Part shown: piece after piece, positions 36,958 to 45,672 of the stretch
Numbering within the stretch: the first letter of the stretch is position 1
Layout: each line of letters starts with the position of its first letter
Assembly: GCA_902625215.1 (NCBI GenBank)
Contig: CACOAO010000002.1
Coordinates: forward strand, 1 to 64,000
DNA length: 64,000 nt
Direction: 5' to 3'
DNA from: an uncultured SAR116 cluster alpha proteobacterium
Lineage (GTDB): Bacteria; Pseudomonadota; Alphaproteobacteria; Puniceispirillales; Marisalimonadaceae
The notes under the pieces: model-generated
What the model saw: the letters and a program-made list of their open reading frames with translations, nothing else
What the model was told of the DNA's origin: nothing
Databases searched by the model: none
Program-made: the position numbers and the translations under genes

Positions 36958-37706
36958 CAAATTTCATAACCTAAATAAACATCTCTGACTAATTCGTTCT
37001 GTCTTATCTCATCAACAGTACCTGTAGCTACTATTTTCCCATAATTAATTACTGAAACTCTGTCAGCTAATGCGAAAACCGCGTCCATATCATGTTCGAT
37101 TAATAAAATTGGCGAGTTAGACTTTATTTTTTTGAATAAATTTATCATCATGTTTGTACCACTTTCATCCAAACCAGCCATTGGCTCATCAAACAAAAAA
37201 ACTTTAGGATCCATAGCTAAAGCTAAACCAACTTCAAGTTTTCTTCTGTCACCATGACTTAAGTCAGAGGCTGAAACATCACTTTTTTCTAGTAATTCAA
37301 TTTCCTTTAAAATTTTTTTTGCATTTAAGTATAATTCTTTATTGTTCTTTACACTTTTAAAGAGTTGAAAAGTTTTATTTGATTTATCTAGTAGAGATAA
37401 AATTATGTTATCTATTGCACTAAATTGAGGGATGATAGAAGAAACCTGAAATGTTCTTGATATTCCAATTTTAGCTCTTTCAATATCAGTTAAATCAGTT
37501 ATATCCTCTTGATCTAATATGATTGAGCCTATGTCATGTTTTACACTTCCAACTATTTGCTTAATTAACGTTGATTTTCCTGCTCCATTAGGTCCAATTA
37601 ATGCATGTATTTCATCAAAGTGAAGGTCTATTGTAATCTCGTCAGTAACTTTAAATGCACCATATGATTTAGATAAGCTTTTAATATTTAAAATTTTATT
37701 TTTCAT
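36957..37706 (-). CDS. livG: Branched-chain amino acid-type ABC transporter ATPase
   Basis: A 249-aa LivG-type ABC ATPase. Walker A is LIGPNGAGKSTLIKQI near residue 36, the Q-loop region is GISRTFQVSSIIPQFSAIDN, the signature is DLSHGDRRKLEVGLALA (LSHGD, typical of LivG), and Walker B is VFLFDEPMAGLD. The H-loop is LLIEHDMDAVF. It overlaps livM by 11 bp and livF by one base, so the four membrane and ATPase genes are translationally coupled. Confidence 0.93.
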   Translation of the reverse strand: MKNKILNIKSLSKSYGAFKVTDEITIDLHFDEIHALIGPNGAGKSTLIKQIVGSVKHDIGSIILDQEDITDLTDIERAKIGISRTFQVSSIIPQFSAIDNIILSLLDKSNKTFQLFKSVKNNKELYLNAKKILKEIELLEKSDVSASDLSHGDRRKLEVGLALAMDPKVFLFDEPMAGLDESGTNMMINLFKKIKSNSPILLIEHDMDAVFALADRVSVINYGKIVATGTVDEIRQNELVRDVYLGYEI

Positions 37707-38679
37707 ATTTTAATTTCTTTTCAAATAAACTTAAAATTCCTGAGCGAACATATAATATCTCTAAAATAAGGATTAATCCCAACCAAAATTGCCAATTTTC
37801 TGTATAGCCTCCAAGGGTTTGTTCTAAAACGATAAAAAAAGCAGCGCCAACAAGAGGTCCATAAAGTCTTGCAATTCCTCCAAGAATTACAAATACCATT
37901 ATTTCTCCAGACATTTGCCAATTAAGAACAGACGGACTGATAAACCTGTTTAAGTCAGTATATAAGGATCCTGCTAAACCAGTAATTGTACCTGAAATAA
38001 TAAAAACCAGTAGCTTGACTTTGAAAGTTTCAATACCAACTGATTTAACTCTTTCTTCATTTTGTTTGATGGCTTGGAATGCCATTCCAAAAGAAGAATT
38101 TATCAATTTAGCAGAAATAAAAACAGCCAATAGCAACCAAAAAAGACATATCATGTAAAATGTTATTGGATCCATTGTATTAACCATCGGAAATGAATTT
38201 CTCATATAGATAGATAATCCGTCTTCACCTCCATAATTAGGCCAACTAATTGCAAAAAAATACAACATCTGTGCAAATGCGAGAGTAATCATAATAAAAT
38301 AAACACCAGTAGTTCTTAGAGATAAAACTCCTATAATAAATGATAAAAGTGCACTTGTTATTATTACAATGGGCCAAATAACTAACATATTAGAACTACC
38401 AGATGCTGTAAAAGGCCAACTAAACATTAGTTCTGAGTTTAATGCATGAAAAGACAATATTCCTGTAACATAACCACCTAGTCCAAAAAAAGCTGCATGA
38501 CCAAAAGAAATTAAACCACAATATCCTAGGGCTAAATTAAGACCAATACCTGCAATACCAAGAATAATAACTTTAGTTGTCAGGGTTATATAATAAGGTT
38601 CTTCAAGAACAAATCCTAAAATTGGAATTAATAAAAGAAAAAATAAGATCCATTTATTAAGAAATTTTTCAATAATCAT
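37696..38679 (-). CDS. livM: Branched-chain amino acid-type ABC transporter permease
   Basis: A LivM-type inner-membrane permease of about 327 aa with eight or more hydrophobic segments. The family loop GYCGLISFGHAAFFGLGGYVTG is in the N-terminal half, and the EAA-like cytoplasmic loop reads AIKQNEERVKSVGIETFKVKL. The ORF track starts at TTG 38694 inside livH. The ATG at 38679, right after the livH stop (TTAAGATG) with GGAAAA upstream, is the more natural start. It forms the channel with LivH. Confidence 0.92.
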   Translation of the reverse strand: MIIEKFLNKWILFFLLLIPILGFVLEEPYYITLTTKVIILGIAGIGLNLALGYCGLISFGHAAFFGLGGYVTGILSFHALNSELMFSWPFTASGSSNMLVIWPIVIITSALLSFIIGVLSLRTTGVYFIMITLAFAQMLYFFAISWPNYGGEDGLSIYMRNSFPMVNTMDPITFYMICLFWLLLAVFISAKLINSSFGMAFQAIKQNEERVKSVGIETFKVKLLVFIISGTITGLAGSLYTDLNRFISPSVLNWQMSGEIMVFVILGGIARLYGPLVGAAFFIVLEQTLGGYTENWQFWLGLILILEILYVRSGILSLFEKKLKYEK

Positions 38680-38680
38680 C

Positions 38681-39598
38681 TTAATTTTTTCCAAATAAAC
38701 CAGAAGGTTTTATAATAAGTATTAGAGCCATAAGAATATAAATTAGCATTGAACCAATTGAGGACCCAACTGACGTAGCACTTGATGGTTCCATAAAAAT
38801 TTTTAGAACTTCGGGCAAAAATATTCTTCCAATCGTGTCAGTTACTCCTACCAAAATAGAACCAATTAATGCACCTTTAATAGAGCCAATTCCTCCAATA
38901 ACTATTACTACAAATGCCAAAATCAGAATTGGCTCTCCCATACCAACCTCGACTGATTGAATGGCACCAATCATTGCTCCTGCTAACCCTGCTAAAGAAG
39001 CACCTAACGCGAATACAATGGTATATAATTTTGAAATATCTACGCCTAGCGCTGATATCATCTGACGATCATTTTGACCAGCTCTGATACGAACACCTAA
39101 TCGTGTTTTAGTTATAAGTATGTATAATCCAAAGGCTATCAAAAAACCCATCAATATTATAAACAGCCTATACTTAGAATAAATTAAATTATCTAAAATT
39201 GGTAAAGTGCCATTTAAGTTGCTTGGGATATCTAGAAATAACGGGAAAGCACCAAAACACCATCGTACACCTTCAGATAGTAGCAGTATTAATGCAAATG
39301 TTGCCAAAACTTGATCTAAGTGGTCTCTTCTATACAAACGTCTTATTATTATAATTTCTATTAACACACCTGCAATCGCCGCACCGGATAAACTGGCCAG
39401 TAAAGCGAGCCAAAAAGAACCCGTAAGGCCTGCAATTAACGCTGCACTAAAAGCCCCAATCATGTAAAAAGATCCGTGGGCTAAGTTTATTAGGCCCATT
39501 ACTCCAAAAATTAGAGTTAAACCTGCAGACATAAGGAACAACATTGTTCCAAATTGTACACCGTTTAATAATTGTTCAAAAAAAAGTATGGATGTCAT
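38681..39598 (-). CDS. livH: Branched-chain amino acid-type ABC transporter permease
   Basis: A 305-aa LivH-type permease. It opens with EQLLNGVQFGTMLFLMSAGLTLIFGVMGLINLAHG, the diagnostic LivH start, and contains TRLGVRIRAGQNDRQMISALGVDISK as the ATPase-contact loop. VVIVIGGIGSIKGALIGS is near the C-terminus. Its ATG follows a T tract and a terminator-like hairpin with no Shine-Dalgarno sequence, an odd initiation context that may keep its level well below that of the binding protein. Confidence 0.93.
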   Translation of the reverse strand: MTSILFFEQLLNGVQFGTMLFLMSAGLTLIFGVMGLINLAHGSFYMIGAFSAALIAGLTGSFWLALLASLSGAAIAGVLIEIIIIRRLYRRDHLDQVLATFALILLLSEGVRWCFGAFPLFLDIPSNLNGTLPILDNLIYSKYRLFIILMGFLIAFGLYILITKTRLGVRIRAGQNDRQMISALGVDISKLYTIVFALGASLAGLAGAMIGAIQSVEVGMGEPILILAFVVIVIGGIGSIKGALIGSILVGVTDTIGRIFLPEVLKIFMEPSSATSVGSSIGSMLIYILMALILIIKPSGLFGKN

Positions 39599-39640
39599 TT
39601 AAAAAAAAGAATTAGGTGACTTCATTTAGAAATCACCTAA
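39599..39640 (-). terminator. Terminator-like hairpin between the binding protein gene and livH
   Basis: On the minus strand an 8-bp stem TTAGGTGA / TCACCTAA (39640-39612), extended by three more pairs after one mismatch, is followed by TTCTTTTTTTT running into the livH start. This has intrinsic-terminator form. A partial terminator here would explain higher expression of the binding protein than of the permeases, a common arrangement in binding-protein transporters. Confidence 0.7.
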
Positions 39641-39647
39641 GAATATT

Positions 39648-40784
39648 TTACATTTTACATTCAGATACATATGCGTTTGAATGATTTTTTAATCCTACTG
39701 AAACAATCTTATTGGTAAGAATTTTACCTTCCTTGATTACTTCTCGGACATAAATATCTTGAATAGGATGATGGTTCGTATCAAAACTGAACTTACCTCT
39801 AGTAGATTCAAAATCAGCCTTTCTTAAAGCATCTCTAAATTTGTCCTTATTTTTAATTTCAGCTTTTGACATCGCAGAAATTAAAAGTTTTCCAGTGTCG
39901 TAACCTTGTGAAGCGTATAATGAAGGTAACCTTCCATATTCAGATTTGAAGTCTTTAACAAATTTTTTGTTAGCGGCGTTGTCAATATCTTTAGACCATT
40001 GTGACGTGTTTTTTACTCCTAGTGCAGCTTCACCAACTGCTTTAAGGATACCTTGATCAAAAGAAAAAGCAGGACCAACCACCGGTAGTTTTATACCTGA
40101 CTGTGAAAATTGTTTCATAAACCCGATACCCATACCACCTGGTAGAAAAAAGAACACACTGTCAGCACCTGATGCTCTTATTTGAGCAATTTCTGCTGCA
40201 TAATCTTTTTGGCCTAACTTTGTATAGATTTCACCAGCTAAGCTTCCTTTGAAATATCTTTTGTAGCCTGTGAGGGCATCTTTACCTGCTGGATAGTTAG
40301 GCGCAAGAATAAAAGAATTTTTAAAACCAGCTGAATTAGCATAACCACCAGCTGCTTCATGCAAATTATCGTTTTGCCAAGCAACGTTGAAATAATTTTT
40401 ATGACAACCTTTTCCTGCTAATTTTGATGGTCCAGCATTTGGTGATAAATAAAATTTCCCTTGATTAACCGTAGCTGGTACAACAGCCATTGCTAAATTG
40501 GACCAAATAATACCTGTTAAAACATCTACTTTGTCAGATTGAATCATCTTGTCTGCTAATTGAACAGCAATATCAGGTTTACGTTGATCATCTTTTGTTA
40601 TAACGGAAATATTTTTGTTTCCTTTTACTGCAAGCATAAATCCATCTCGAACATCTATACCCAAACCAGAACCACCTCCTGATAAAGTTGTTATCATGCC
40701 AACTTTTACCTTATCACCATGCGCAAACAAAGGTGTAGAGCTCATTAAAATTAAAGCTGCTAATGTAGTTGTTAACTTTTTCAT
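39648..40784 (-). CDS. livK: Liv-type ABC transporter substrate-binding protein
   Basis: A 378-aa periplasmic binding protein with a signal peptide (TTLAALILMSSTPLFA before HGDKVKVG) and the type I fold of the LivJ/LivK family: VGMITTLSGGGSGLGIDVRDGF, DVLTGIIWSNLAMAV, and YPAGKDALTGYKRYF. Ligand-pocket residues do not tell me the substrate, and members of this family bind amino acids, amides, aromatic acids or urea. The symbol therefore marks the family, not proven specificity. A good AGGGGAT ribosome site is 6 bp before ATG. First gene of the operon, followed by a terminator-like hairpin. Confidence 0.88.
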   Translation of the reverse strand: MKKLTTTLAALILMSSTPLFAHGDKVKVGMITTLSGGGSGLGIDVRDGFMLAVKGNKNISVITKDDQRKPDIAVQLADKMIQSDKVDVLTGIIWSNLAMAVVPATVNQGKFYLSPNAGPSKLAGKGCHKNYFNVAWQNDNLHEAAGGYANSAGFKNSFILAPNYPAGKDALTGYKRYFKGSLAGEIYTKLGQKDYAAEIAQIRASGADSVFFFLPGGMGIGFMKQFSQSGIKLPVVGPAFSFDQGILKAVGEAALGVKNTSQWSKDIDNAANKKFVKDFKSEYGRLPSLYASQGYDTGKLLISAMSKAEIKNKDKFRDALRKADFESTRGKFSFDTNHHPIQDIYVREVIKEGKILTNKIVSVGLKNHSNAYVSECKM

Positions 40785-40873
40785 AATTAATCCCCTAATA
40801 ATCCTATAAATAAGAATCAGGAGTATATAACAATTTACGCAAAGGCAAAGTAATAAAAATTTTTATGTGCAGT

Positions 40874-41065
40874 TTAAAAGTCTATTTCTATACCGTTAAT
40901 AGTAAACGTTTTTCCGTTAAACCCTTTATCCATTTTTTCAATGTCTGTCATATTTTCACTGTCTACTCTTTTGTAAGGGTTTTTTTTCATCTGTTCTAGT
41001 CGCGTTTCTTTTTTTACAGAAACACTATTTTGTTTAGATTTTAAATTTTTTATCCATTTAATCAT
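40874..41065 (-). CDS. Small basic protein of unknown function
   Basis: The ORF track starts at 41101 within the DCC-family gene. The ATG at 41065, six bases after that gene's stop, is the likelier start and gives 63 aa. The protein is strongly basic at its N-terminus (MIKWIKNLKSKQ, possibly amphipathic) and ends in FTINGIEIDF. No known family is recognised. It is probably co-transcribed with the DCC-family gene. Confidence 0.45.
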   Translation of the reverse strand: MIKWIKNLKSKQNSVSVKKETRLEQMKKNPYKRVDSENMTDIEKMDKGFNGKTFTINGIEIDF

Positions 41066-41070
41066 CTTTT

Positions 41071-41448
41071 TTAGATAACCTTCTGACTTGCCATTTGGCA
41101 ATGAGCAAGCTTTTTAAATCTGTAGTTAGCAAATAATTTATACGTGATTTTAGCAATTGAGTATATGATGGGAAATCTTACTAAAATAGATAAAATTCTC
41201 CAATATTTAAGTTTATCCCATATCAATATAAAAGCGTCTACTCCAATTTTTAAGTTAGATTTTTGGTCTGTTGCATGTAAATACATCAAAGCATCGTATT
41301 GTGAAACACGAATATCTTTCAAAATGTTCGGATTTGAAGCTATATCGTGCCATTCAAAAATATTTTTAGGAGCTATTCTTTTATAATAATTTATTTCTTT
41401 ACTACATAGCCCACACTTACCATCATAGAAAACCTTAGTTAATTTCAT
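41071..41448 (-). CDS. DCC-family (DUF393) thiol-disulfide oxidoreductase-like protein
   Basis: A protein of about 125 aa with the DUF393 signature FYDGKCGLCSKEINYY, where the CxxC pair (here CGLC) lies at the N-terminal end of the first helix as in thioredoxin-like folds. The DxxCxxC opening gave the family its name. The remaining chain fits the family (DIASNP, VDAFILIWDKLKYW). The ATG at 41448 is preferred over the TTG at 41463. Biochemical function in this family is unproven, but a redox role with thiols is presumed. Confidence 0.75.
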   Translation of the reverse strand: MKLTKVFYDGKCGLCSKEINYYKRIAPKNIFEWHDIASNPNILKDIRVSQYDALMYLHATDQKSNLKIGVDAFILIWDKLKYWRILSILVRFPIIYSIAKITYKLFANYRFKKLAHCQMASQKVI

Positions 41449-41542
41449 AAATATTTGACCCAATGTTGTGTTGAAATTGTTAGATATAATTAATTATGTG
41501 GCACATCAATTGCAAGTTATAATTGCTTCTAAGGAGTTAAAT

Positions 41543-41704
41543 TTGGAACCACTATCAATAATTTCAGTAATTTTTCAACTAGCTACATTTTCACCAGAAG
41601 TGAATAAATTTTTTAAAATAGAGGAAAATTCTGATTTTACAAGAACACAAGTTATTGAATTTTATAGATCTAATATGAAATCAGATGTAAGTGAAAAAAA
41701 TTAA
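41543..41704 (+). CDS. Possible 53-aa protein with TTG start
   Basis: The ORF track opens a 78-aa frame at 41468, but the only good ribosome site is AAGGAG at 41531-41536, 6 bp before a TTG at 41543. That start gives a 53-aa acidic protein beginning MEPLSIISVIFQLATFSPEVNKF. It is not recognised. It is a single small gene between divergent DCC-family and tctC genes. The ribosome site and undisturbed frame are the only support. Confidence 0.35.
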   Translation: MEPLSIISVIFQLATFSPEVNKFFKIEENSDFTRTQVIEFYRSNMKSDVSEKN

Positions 41705-41760
41705 AATTAAGTTAATATTTTAAACTATTAACACATTAATCATTTAACTTCTCGTATTTC

Positions 41761-41789
41761 TTGACTCATACTTTTTATTCGTAATAATC
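41761..41789 (+). promoter_or_regulatory. Candidate promoter for the tctCBA operon
   Basis: TTGACT at 41761-41766 is a near-perfect -35 element, with TAATAATC beginning 15-17 bp downstream as a weaker -10. It would start transcription near 41795 and give a leader of about 138 nt that contains three hairpins before tctC. The -10 is poor, so this is tentative. Confidence 0.3.
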
Positions 41790-41847
41790 AGGTTATTCAT
41801 TTGGTAAGTAATTTGAAATTTTCTAAGTTGCTATATTGTTAAATGGG

Positions 41848-41909
41848 TTGAGTATTGAACTACTCGAGATATACCATTTTAAATGGTATTTTTAACCAGC
41901 TTCTGCTGG
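41848..41909 (+). promoter_or_regulatory. Structured leader with three consecutive hairpins before tctC
   Basis: Three stems follow each other. First, TTGAGTA / TACTCGA (41848-41867, one G-U pair, loop TTGAAC). Second, ATACCATTT / AAATGGTAT (41871-41889), followed by TTTTT like a terminator. Third, CCAGC / GCTGG (41896-41909, loop TTCT). A GGAGG ribosome site follows at 41921. An upstream AAATGG (41841-41846) can pair with the CCATTT arm of the second stem in competition with it, the logic of an attenuator. No known riboswitch class is recognised. Confidence 0.5.
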
Positions 41910-41932
41910 AAAATCATTACGGAGGAAAATAA

Positions 41933-42907
41933 ATGATTAAATCTAAAACACTTTTTAAAGTTGGAACTGGTTTGGCTGCTATCGTTTCTGCTATAGCTTT
42001 CACAACAAGCCCAACTTTAGCAAAAAAACCTGCAATTGAGGTTGTAACTCATGCCGGAGCTGGCGGAGGAACCGACGTTAATTCAAGAATGATGATGCTT
42101 CGTTCAAGAAGAACTCTTAAGCAAGATATGGTTGTTGTTAATAAAAGAGGTGGCGGTGGCGCAGCTGCAATGAATTATTTTATGACAAGACCTGCCGACG
42201 GTAATACAATATTAACTTTTACAGTTGGTCACGCAATTACAATGGCTATGGGTAAAACTAAGTTAAAAGTTAGTGATATGGCTCCAATTTCAAGAGGGAC
42301 TAATGATCCACAAATTTTAATGGTTAATTGTAAAAAAAGTCCGTATAAAACTCCTGAAGACTTTGTTGCTGGCATGAAGAAAGGCGATAAAATAACTTTT
42401 GGAGGCACTCATACTGGAACTATTGACCATATAACTGTTTTCTTATGGGCAAAAAGACTTGGCCAAAAAATGCCAAAATATATCCCTTATAAGGGTGGTG
42501 GAGAGTTAGCTACAAGACTAGTAGCTGGTGAAGTAGATGTTGGAACACTAAACTTGTCAGAAGCTGCTGCACCTGTTGAAGCTGGCGATATTTGTCCTCT
42601 TGTTATTTTAGCTGAAAATGGTATGGCTCCAATTCCAAAAGCTAAAACTGCAAAGGAATTGGGTATTGACCTTGTTTTATCAACTACAAGAGGCTTTGTA
42701 ACACATGCGGGTGTAGACAAAGCTAGAGTTGCTGAAATGGAAAAAGGTATCCAAAAGGCTATGAAACATTCAATGTATCAAGCCTACTTAGCTAACTCAG
42801 GACTAGATAGTACATCCCCACAACCTTCAGGTCCATGGGGCAAGCAAATTGCATTTATGGTAGGTGAGTTTGGTCCTGCTTTAAAAGAAATGGGCTTAAT
42901 GAAGTAA
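41933..42907 (+). CDS. tctC: Tripartite tricarboxylate transporter substrate-binding protein (TctC family)
   Basis: A 324-aa periplasmic binding protein of the TctC/Bug family. It has a signal peptide (VGTGLAAIVSAIAFTTSPTLA) and a mature start KPAIEVVTHAGAGGGTDVNSR, the typical carboxylate-binding opening. NKRGGGGAAAMNYF and the C-terminal GLMK complete the pattern. It captures a small carboxylate-type solute for TctAB. The ribosome site GGAGG is 7 bp before ATG and is the best in the region. It is followed by a strong hairpin that separates it from tctB. Ligand not deducible; genes downstream suggest a sulfur-containing acid. Confidence 0.9.
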   Translation: MIKSKTLFKVGTGLAAIVSAIAFTTSPTLAKKPAIEVVTHAGAGGGTDVNSRMMMLRSRRTLKQDMVVVNKRGGGGAAAMNYFMTRPADGNTILTFTVGHAITMAMGKTKLKVSDMAPISRGTNDPQILMVNCKKSPYKTPEDFVAGMKKGDKITFGGTHTGTIDHITVFLWAKRLGQKMPKYIPYKGGGELATRLVAGEVDVGTLNLSEAAAPVEAGDICPLVILAENGMAPIPKAKTAKELGIDLVLSTTRGFVTHAGVDKARVAEMEKGIQKAMKHSMYQAYLANSGLDSTSPQPSGPWGKQIAFMVGEFGPALKEMGLMK

Positions 42908-42925
42908 AATAACATTAAAATGTAA

Positions 42926-42952
42926 AAGACCTCTCAATTTTTGGGAGGTCTT
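42926..42952 (+). terminator. Strong hairpin between tctC and tctB
   Basis: AAGACCTCTCAA and TTGGGAGGTCTT form a 12-bp stem (one G-U pair) with a TTT loop. No T run follows, so it is more likely an RNA-stabilising or processing element protecting the tctC message than a full terminator. The tctB start lies 10 bp later without a clear ribosome site. Confidence 0.7.
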
Positions 42953-42962
42953 ACTTAAAATA

Positions 42963-43421
42963 ATGAAAAATATCTATATTGTTCCATTAATATTAACTAT
43001 TTTTTCTTTGGCGGTAATTGCTATTGCTTTTCAGCTTGATACATCACCAGAAATGATAGTAGGTGACAGTATGCAAGCTAGATCCTTCCCAATTTTTTTA
43101 ATGATTTTAAAATTGATTTTAATCGGAATTTTGACTTTTCAGTTTTACAAAAATAATCCAAAGCCTGTGGCATTAGAAAAATACCATACTTGGGGGAGTA
43201 TGTTCTTATTTCTTTTATTTTATCTATTAACGGTTTATACAGATATGTTCATTGGAATTTTTGTTGTAATTTTTCTGATGAGTATTTTGTGGGGTGAAAA
43301 AAGAATTTGGGTTGCTTTTTTAACCGCCACAATAACTCCTGGATTAGTTTTTATGTTGTTTGACTTTGTCTTAAAAATAAGATTCCCTCGGGGTATTCTT
43401 ATGAATTTGTACTATGGTTAG
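42963..43421 (+). CDS. tctB: Tripartite tricarboxylate transporter small membrane subunit (TctB family)
   Basis: A 152-aa inner-membrane protein with four hydrophobic segments, the normal size and topology for TctB. Typical family features are the first helix IYIVPLILTIFSLAVIAIAF, the SMQARSFPIF motif and the C-terminal KIRFPRGIL. It partners TctA in the membrane. It has weak ribosome-site context and lies directly behind the hairpin after tctC. The TctA gene follows after 11 bp. Confidence 0.85.
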   Translation: MKNIYIVPLILTIFSLAVIAIAFQLDTSPEMIVGDSMQARSFPIFLMILKLILIGILTFQFYKNNPKPVALEKYHTWGSMFLFLLFYLLTVYTDMFIGIFVVIFLMSILWGEKRIWVAFLTATITPGLVFMLFDFVLKIRFPRGILMNLYYG

Positions 43422-43432
43422 GAAATATCTTT

Positions 43433-44917
43433 ATGTTTGAACAAGCAATATCTGCAATGGCATCAGTTATCGTTGATCCTTATTTATTAGGCTTAATTTT
43501 TGCGACTACAATTCTAGGTGTTATAATTGGAGTTCTTCCTGGCTTAGGTGCGACAACGGGGGCTGCTCTATTACTACCATTTACATTAACCATGGATCCT
43601 GTTCATGCTATCGCTGTTCTTGCTACTATTTATGTATCCGCAACTTTTGCAGGATCAATTACAGCAATTTTAATAAATACCCCTGGCACATCTGCAGCAG
43701 CGGCTACTACTTTTGATGGATATCCCTTAGCACAAAAAGGTGAAGCAGGTAGAGCTCTTGGTATTGCAGTGATTTCGAGTACTGTTGGTGGTATTTTTTC
43801 AGTTCTAATTTTGTGTTTTGCTGCTCCACTATTGGCAAGGGTTGCTTACGAGTTTAGATCACCAGAATATTTTGCTTTAACAGTTTTCGGATTATCAATG
43901 TTAGCAAGTATCAGCGCTGGTGGGGCTGTAAAAAATCTTATTGGTGGAATATTTGGAGTTTGGCTTTCAACTATAGGTGCTGAACGTGTTACCGGAATTG
44001 AAAGATTTATGTTTGGTAATTATGAATTATATGAAGGTTTGCACTTTGTTCCAATATTTATTGGCCTATTTGCTATATCAGAACTTTTAGTTCAATCTAA
44101 AACTGTTGATAAGATTATAAAAACGGTCAGCATGAAAGCTGTAAAACTTCCAACATTAGAGGATTACAAAAAAATTTGGAAAACAATACTTAGATCTTGT
44201 GGTATTGGTACATTTATAGGAGTCTTACCCGCTGAAGGTGCAACCGTTGCATCAATGATCGGTTATTCAGAAGCTAGAAGATGGTCAAAAAATAAGAAAG
44301 AGTTTGGGAAAGGTTCTATTGAAGGTATCGCTGGCGCAGAAGCCGCAAACAATGCGGCAACTGGCGGAGCTATGGTTCCTACAATGGTTCTAGGAATTCC
44401 TGGTAGTGGAACAACTGCAATAATACTTGTTGGACTTATGGTACATGGACTGAGGCCTGGTGTTTATTTGTTTACAGAACAGGTAGAAAAAGTTTATCAA
44501 ATTTTTGGCTCAATGTTTGTTGCAAATGTGATGTTTATGTTGATGGGCCTTTATGCTGCTAAGTTGTTTGCTAGAGTATCATTAGTTCCAACACAGATTT
44601 TATGGCCTATTGTATTTGCTTTATCAGTGATTGGTGCTTATGCTTTTCAAGGTCAACTTTTAGATGTTTGGTTAGCATTAATTTTCGGTGTTATTGGTTT
44701 TTTTGCAAGAAGACATGGGTTTTCTGTTGCTCCAATTGCAGTCGGTCTTATTTTAGGAGAAATGGTAGAAACAAATTTACAACACTCACTTAAAATGTTT
44801 GATGGCGCTTGGTGGATGATACTTACGCAACCTCTTGCGCTTATGTTTTTAGTATTTGCTTTTTTAGGTTTGTGTGGTCCTATGATTTTTTCTTGGATAA
44901 CTAAGCAAAAAGATTAA
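43433..44917 (+). CDS. tctA: Tripartite tricarboxylate transporter large membrane subunit (TctA family)
   Basis: A 494-aa protein with about twelve membrane segments. The two conserved TctA motifs are clear: IIGVLPGLGATTGAALLLPFT in the N-terminal half and FIGVLPAEGATVASMIGYSEARRWSK plus AAATGG-type EAANNAATGGAMVPTMVLGIPGSG in the middle. It forms the ion-coupled channel that takes solute from TctC. Its C-terminus overlaps the convergent TauE-like gene by 17 bp, with no terminator between. Confidence 0.93.
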   Translation: MFEQAISAMASVIVDPYLLGLIFATTILGVIIGVLPGLGATTGAALLLPFTLTMDPVHAIAVLATIYVSATFAGSITAILINTPGTSAAAATTFDGYPLAQKGEAGRALGIAVISSTVGGIFSVLILCFAAPLLARVAYEFRSPEYFALTVFGLSMLASISAGGAVKNLIGGIFGVWLSTIGAERVTGIERFMFGNYELYEGLHFVPIFIGLFAISELLVQSKTVDKIIKTVSMKAVKLPTLEDYKKIWKTILRSCGIGTFIGVLPAEGATVASMIGYSEARRWSKNKKEFGKGSIEGIAGAEAANNAATGGAMVPTMVLGIPGSGTTAIILVGLMVHGLRPGVYLFTEQVEKVYQIFGSMFVANVMFMLMGLYAAKLFARVSLVPTQILWPIVFALSVIGAYAFQGQLLDVWLALIFGVIGFFARRHGFSVAPIAVGLILGEMVETNLQHSLKMFDGAWWMILTQPLALMFLVFAFLGLCGPMIFSWITKQKD

Positions 44918-45671
44918 TTTTATCAAAAGCGTTACTCATAATAATTCCATTCCAAAGTAGATATAACGCAATTACTGTAAGAGTTGCGTTCAAGATTAAT
45001 TTAAAATATTTACTTCCATATTTAACTAAAATTTTTTTTCCTAAAATGGTCCCTACAAATCCACTTATTATCATTAAAGAAATAAGTAAAAAATATTCAT
45101 GGTAAGCAAAGCCAACAAAACCAAATACCACTACTTTAATTAAATGTTGTATAGACATTAGCGCTGAATGTGTTGCTAAATGTCTTACTGGTTCCAAATT
45201 AAGTGTTTTCACCATTCCTGCTACTAAAGTTCCTGATGCTCCAAAAAAAATTGTCATGAAACCTGAAAATGCACCACCAATTGTAATTTGCTTTGATCCA
45301 ATAATTGGAATTTTTCCATATACTGACCATAATATAAATAGAGCTATTGACGACTGCAGTAACCAAGCATCTATTTGAATAAAAATGGAACCTCCAATTA
45401 TAGAACCAATAATTGTCCCAACAGTAAATGGAATTAATGTATCCTTTTTAATGTCTTTTAAAAAAATTATTGTTCTTCCAAGGTTGGAACCTATTTGAAC
45501 AATCCCATGTATTGGTAATAATGCTACAGGTGGTAGTTTGACAGCTAATAATCCCAATAAGATTGCTCCTCCTCCTATACCAAAAGCTGAAGTTATAAAT
45601 GAAGTAGCCATACTAGAAAAAATTAAAAAATATGCTGTTAGGTTCGAAATCGACTCAGGAAACTCTAACAT
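44901..45671 (-). CDS. TauE/SafE-family sulfite/anion exporter-like permease
   Basis: A 256-aa polytopic protein of the TauE/SafE/TSUP family: two repeats of about four membrane helices, with FGIGGGAILLGLLAVKLPPVALLPIHG in the first and GGAFSGFMTIFFGASGTLVAGM in the second. Members export sulfite, sulfoacetate or other anions released when organosulfur compounds are broken down. It is 1 bp downstream of the ThDP-enzyme gene on the same strand, so the two are co-expressed. That pairing suggests the enzyme's pathway yields a sulfur anion. Confidence 0.82.
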   Translation of the reverse strand: MLEFPESISNLTAYFLIFSSMATSFITSAFGIGGGAILLGLLAVKLPPVALLPIHGIVQIGSNLGRTIIFLKDIKKDTLIPFTVGTIIGSIIGGSIFIQIDAWLLQSSIALFILWSVYGKIPIIGSKQITIGGAFSGFMTIFFGASGTLVAGMVKTLNLEPVRHLATHSALMSIQHLIKVVVFGFVGFAYHEYFLLISLMIISGFVGTILGKKILVKYGSKYFKLILNATLTVIALYLLWNGIIMSNAFDKINLFA

Positions 45672-45672
45672 A

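Noticed and set aside
45641-45660. A tRNA T-loop-like GGTTCGAAATC sequence
   Set aside because: It lies inside the TauE-like coding region and has no flanking cloverleaf.
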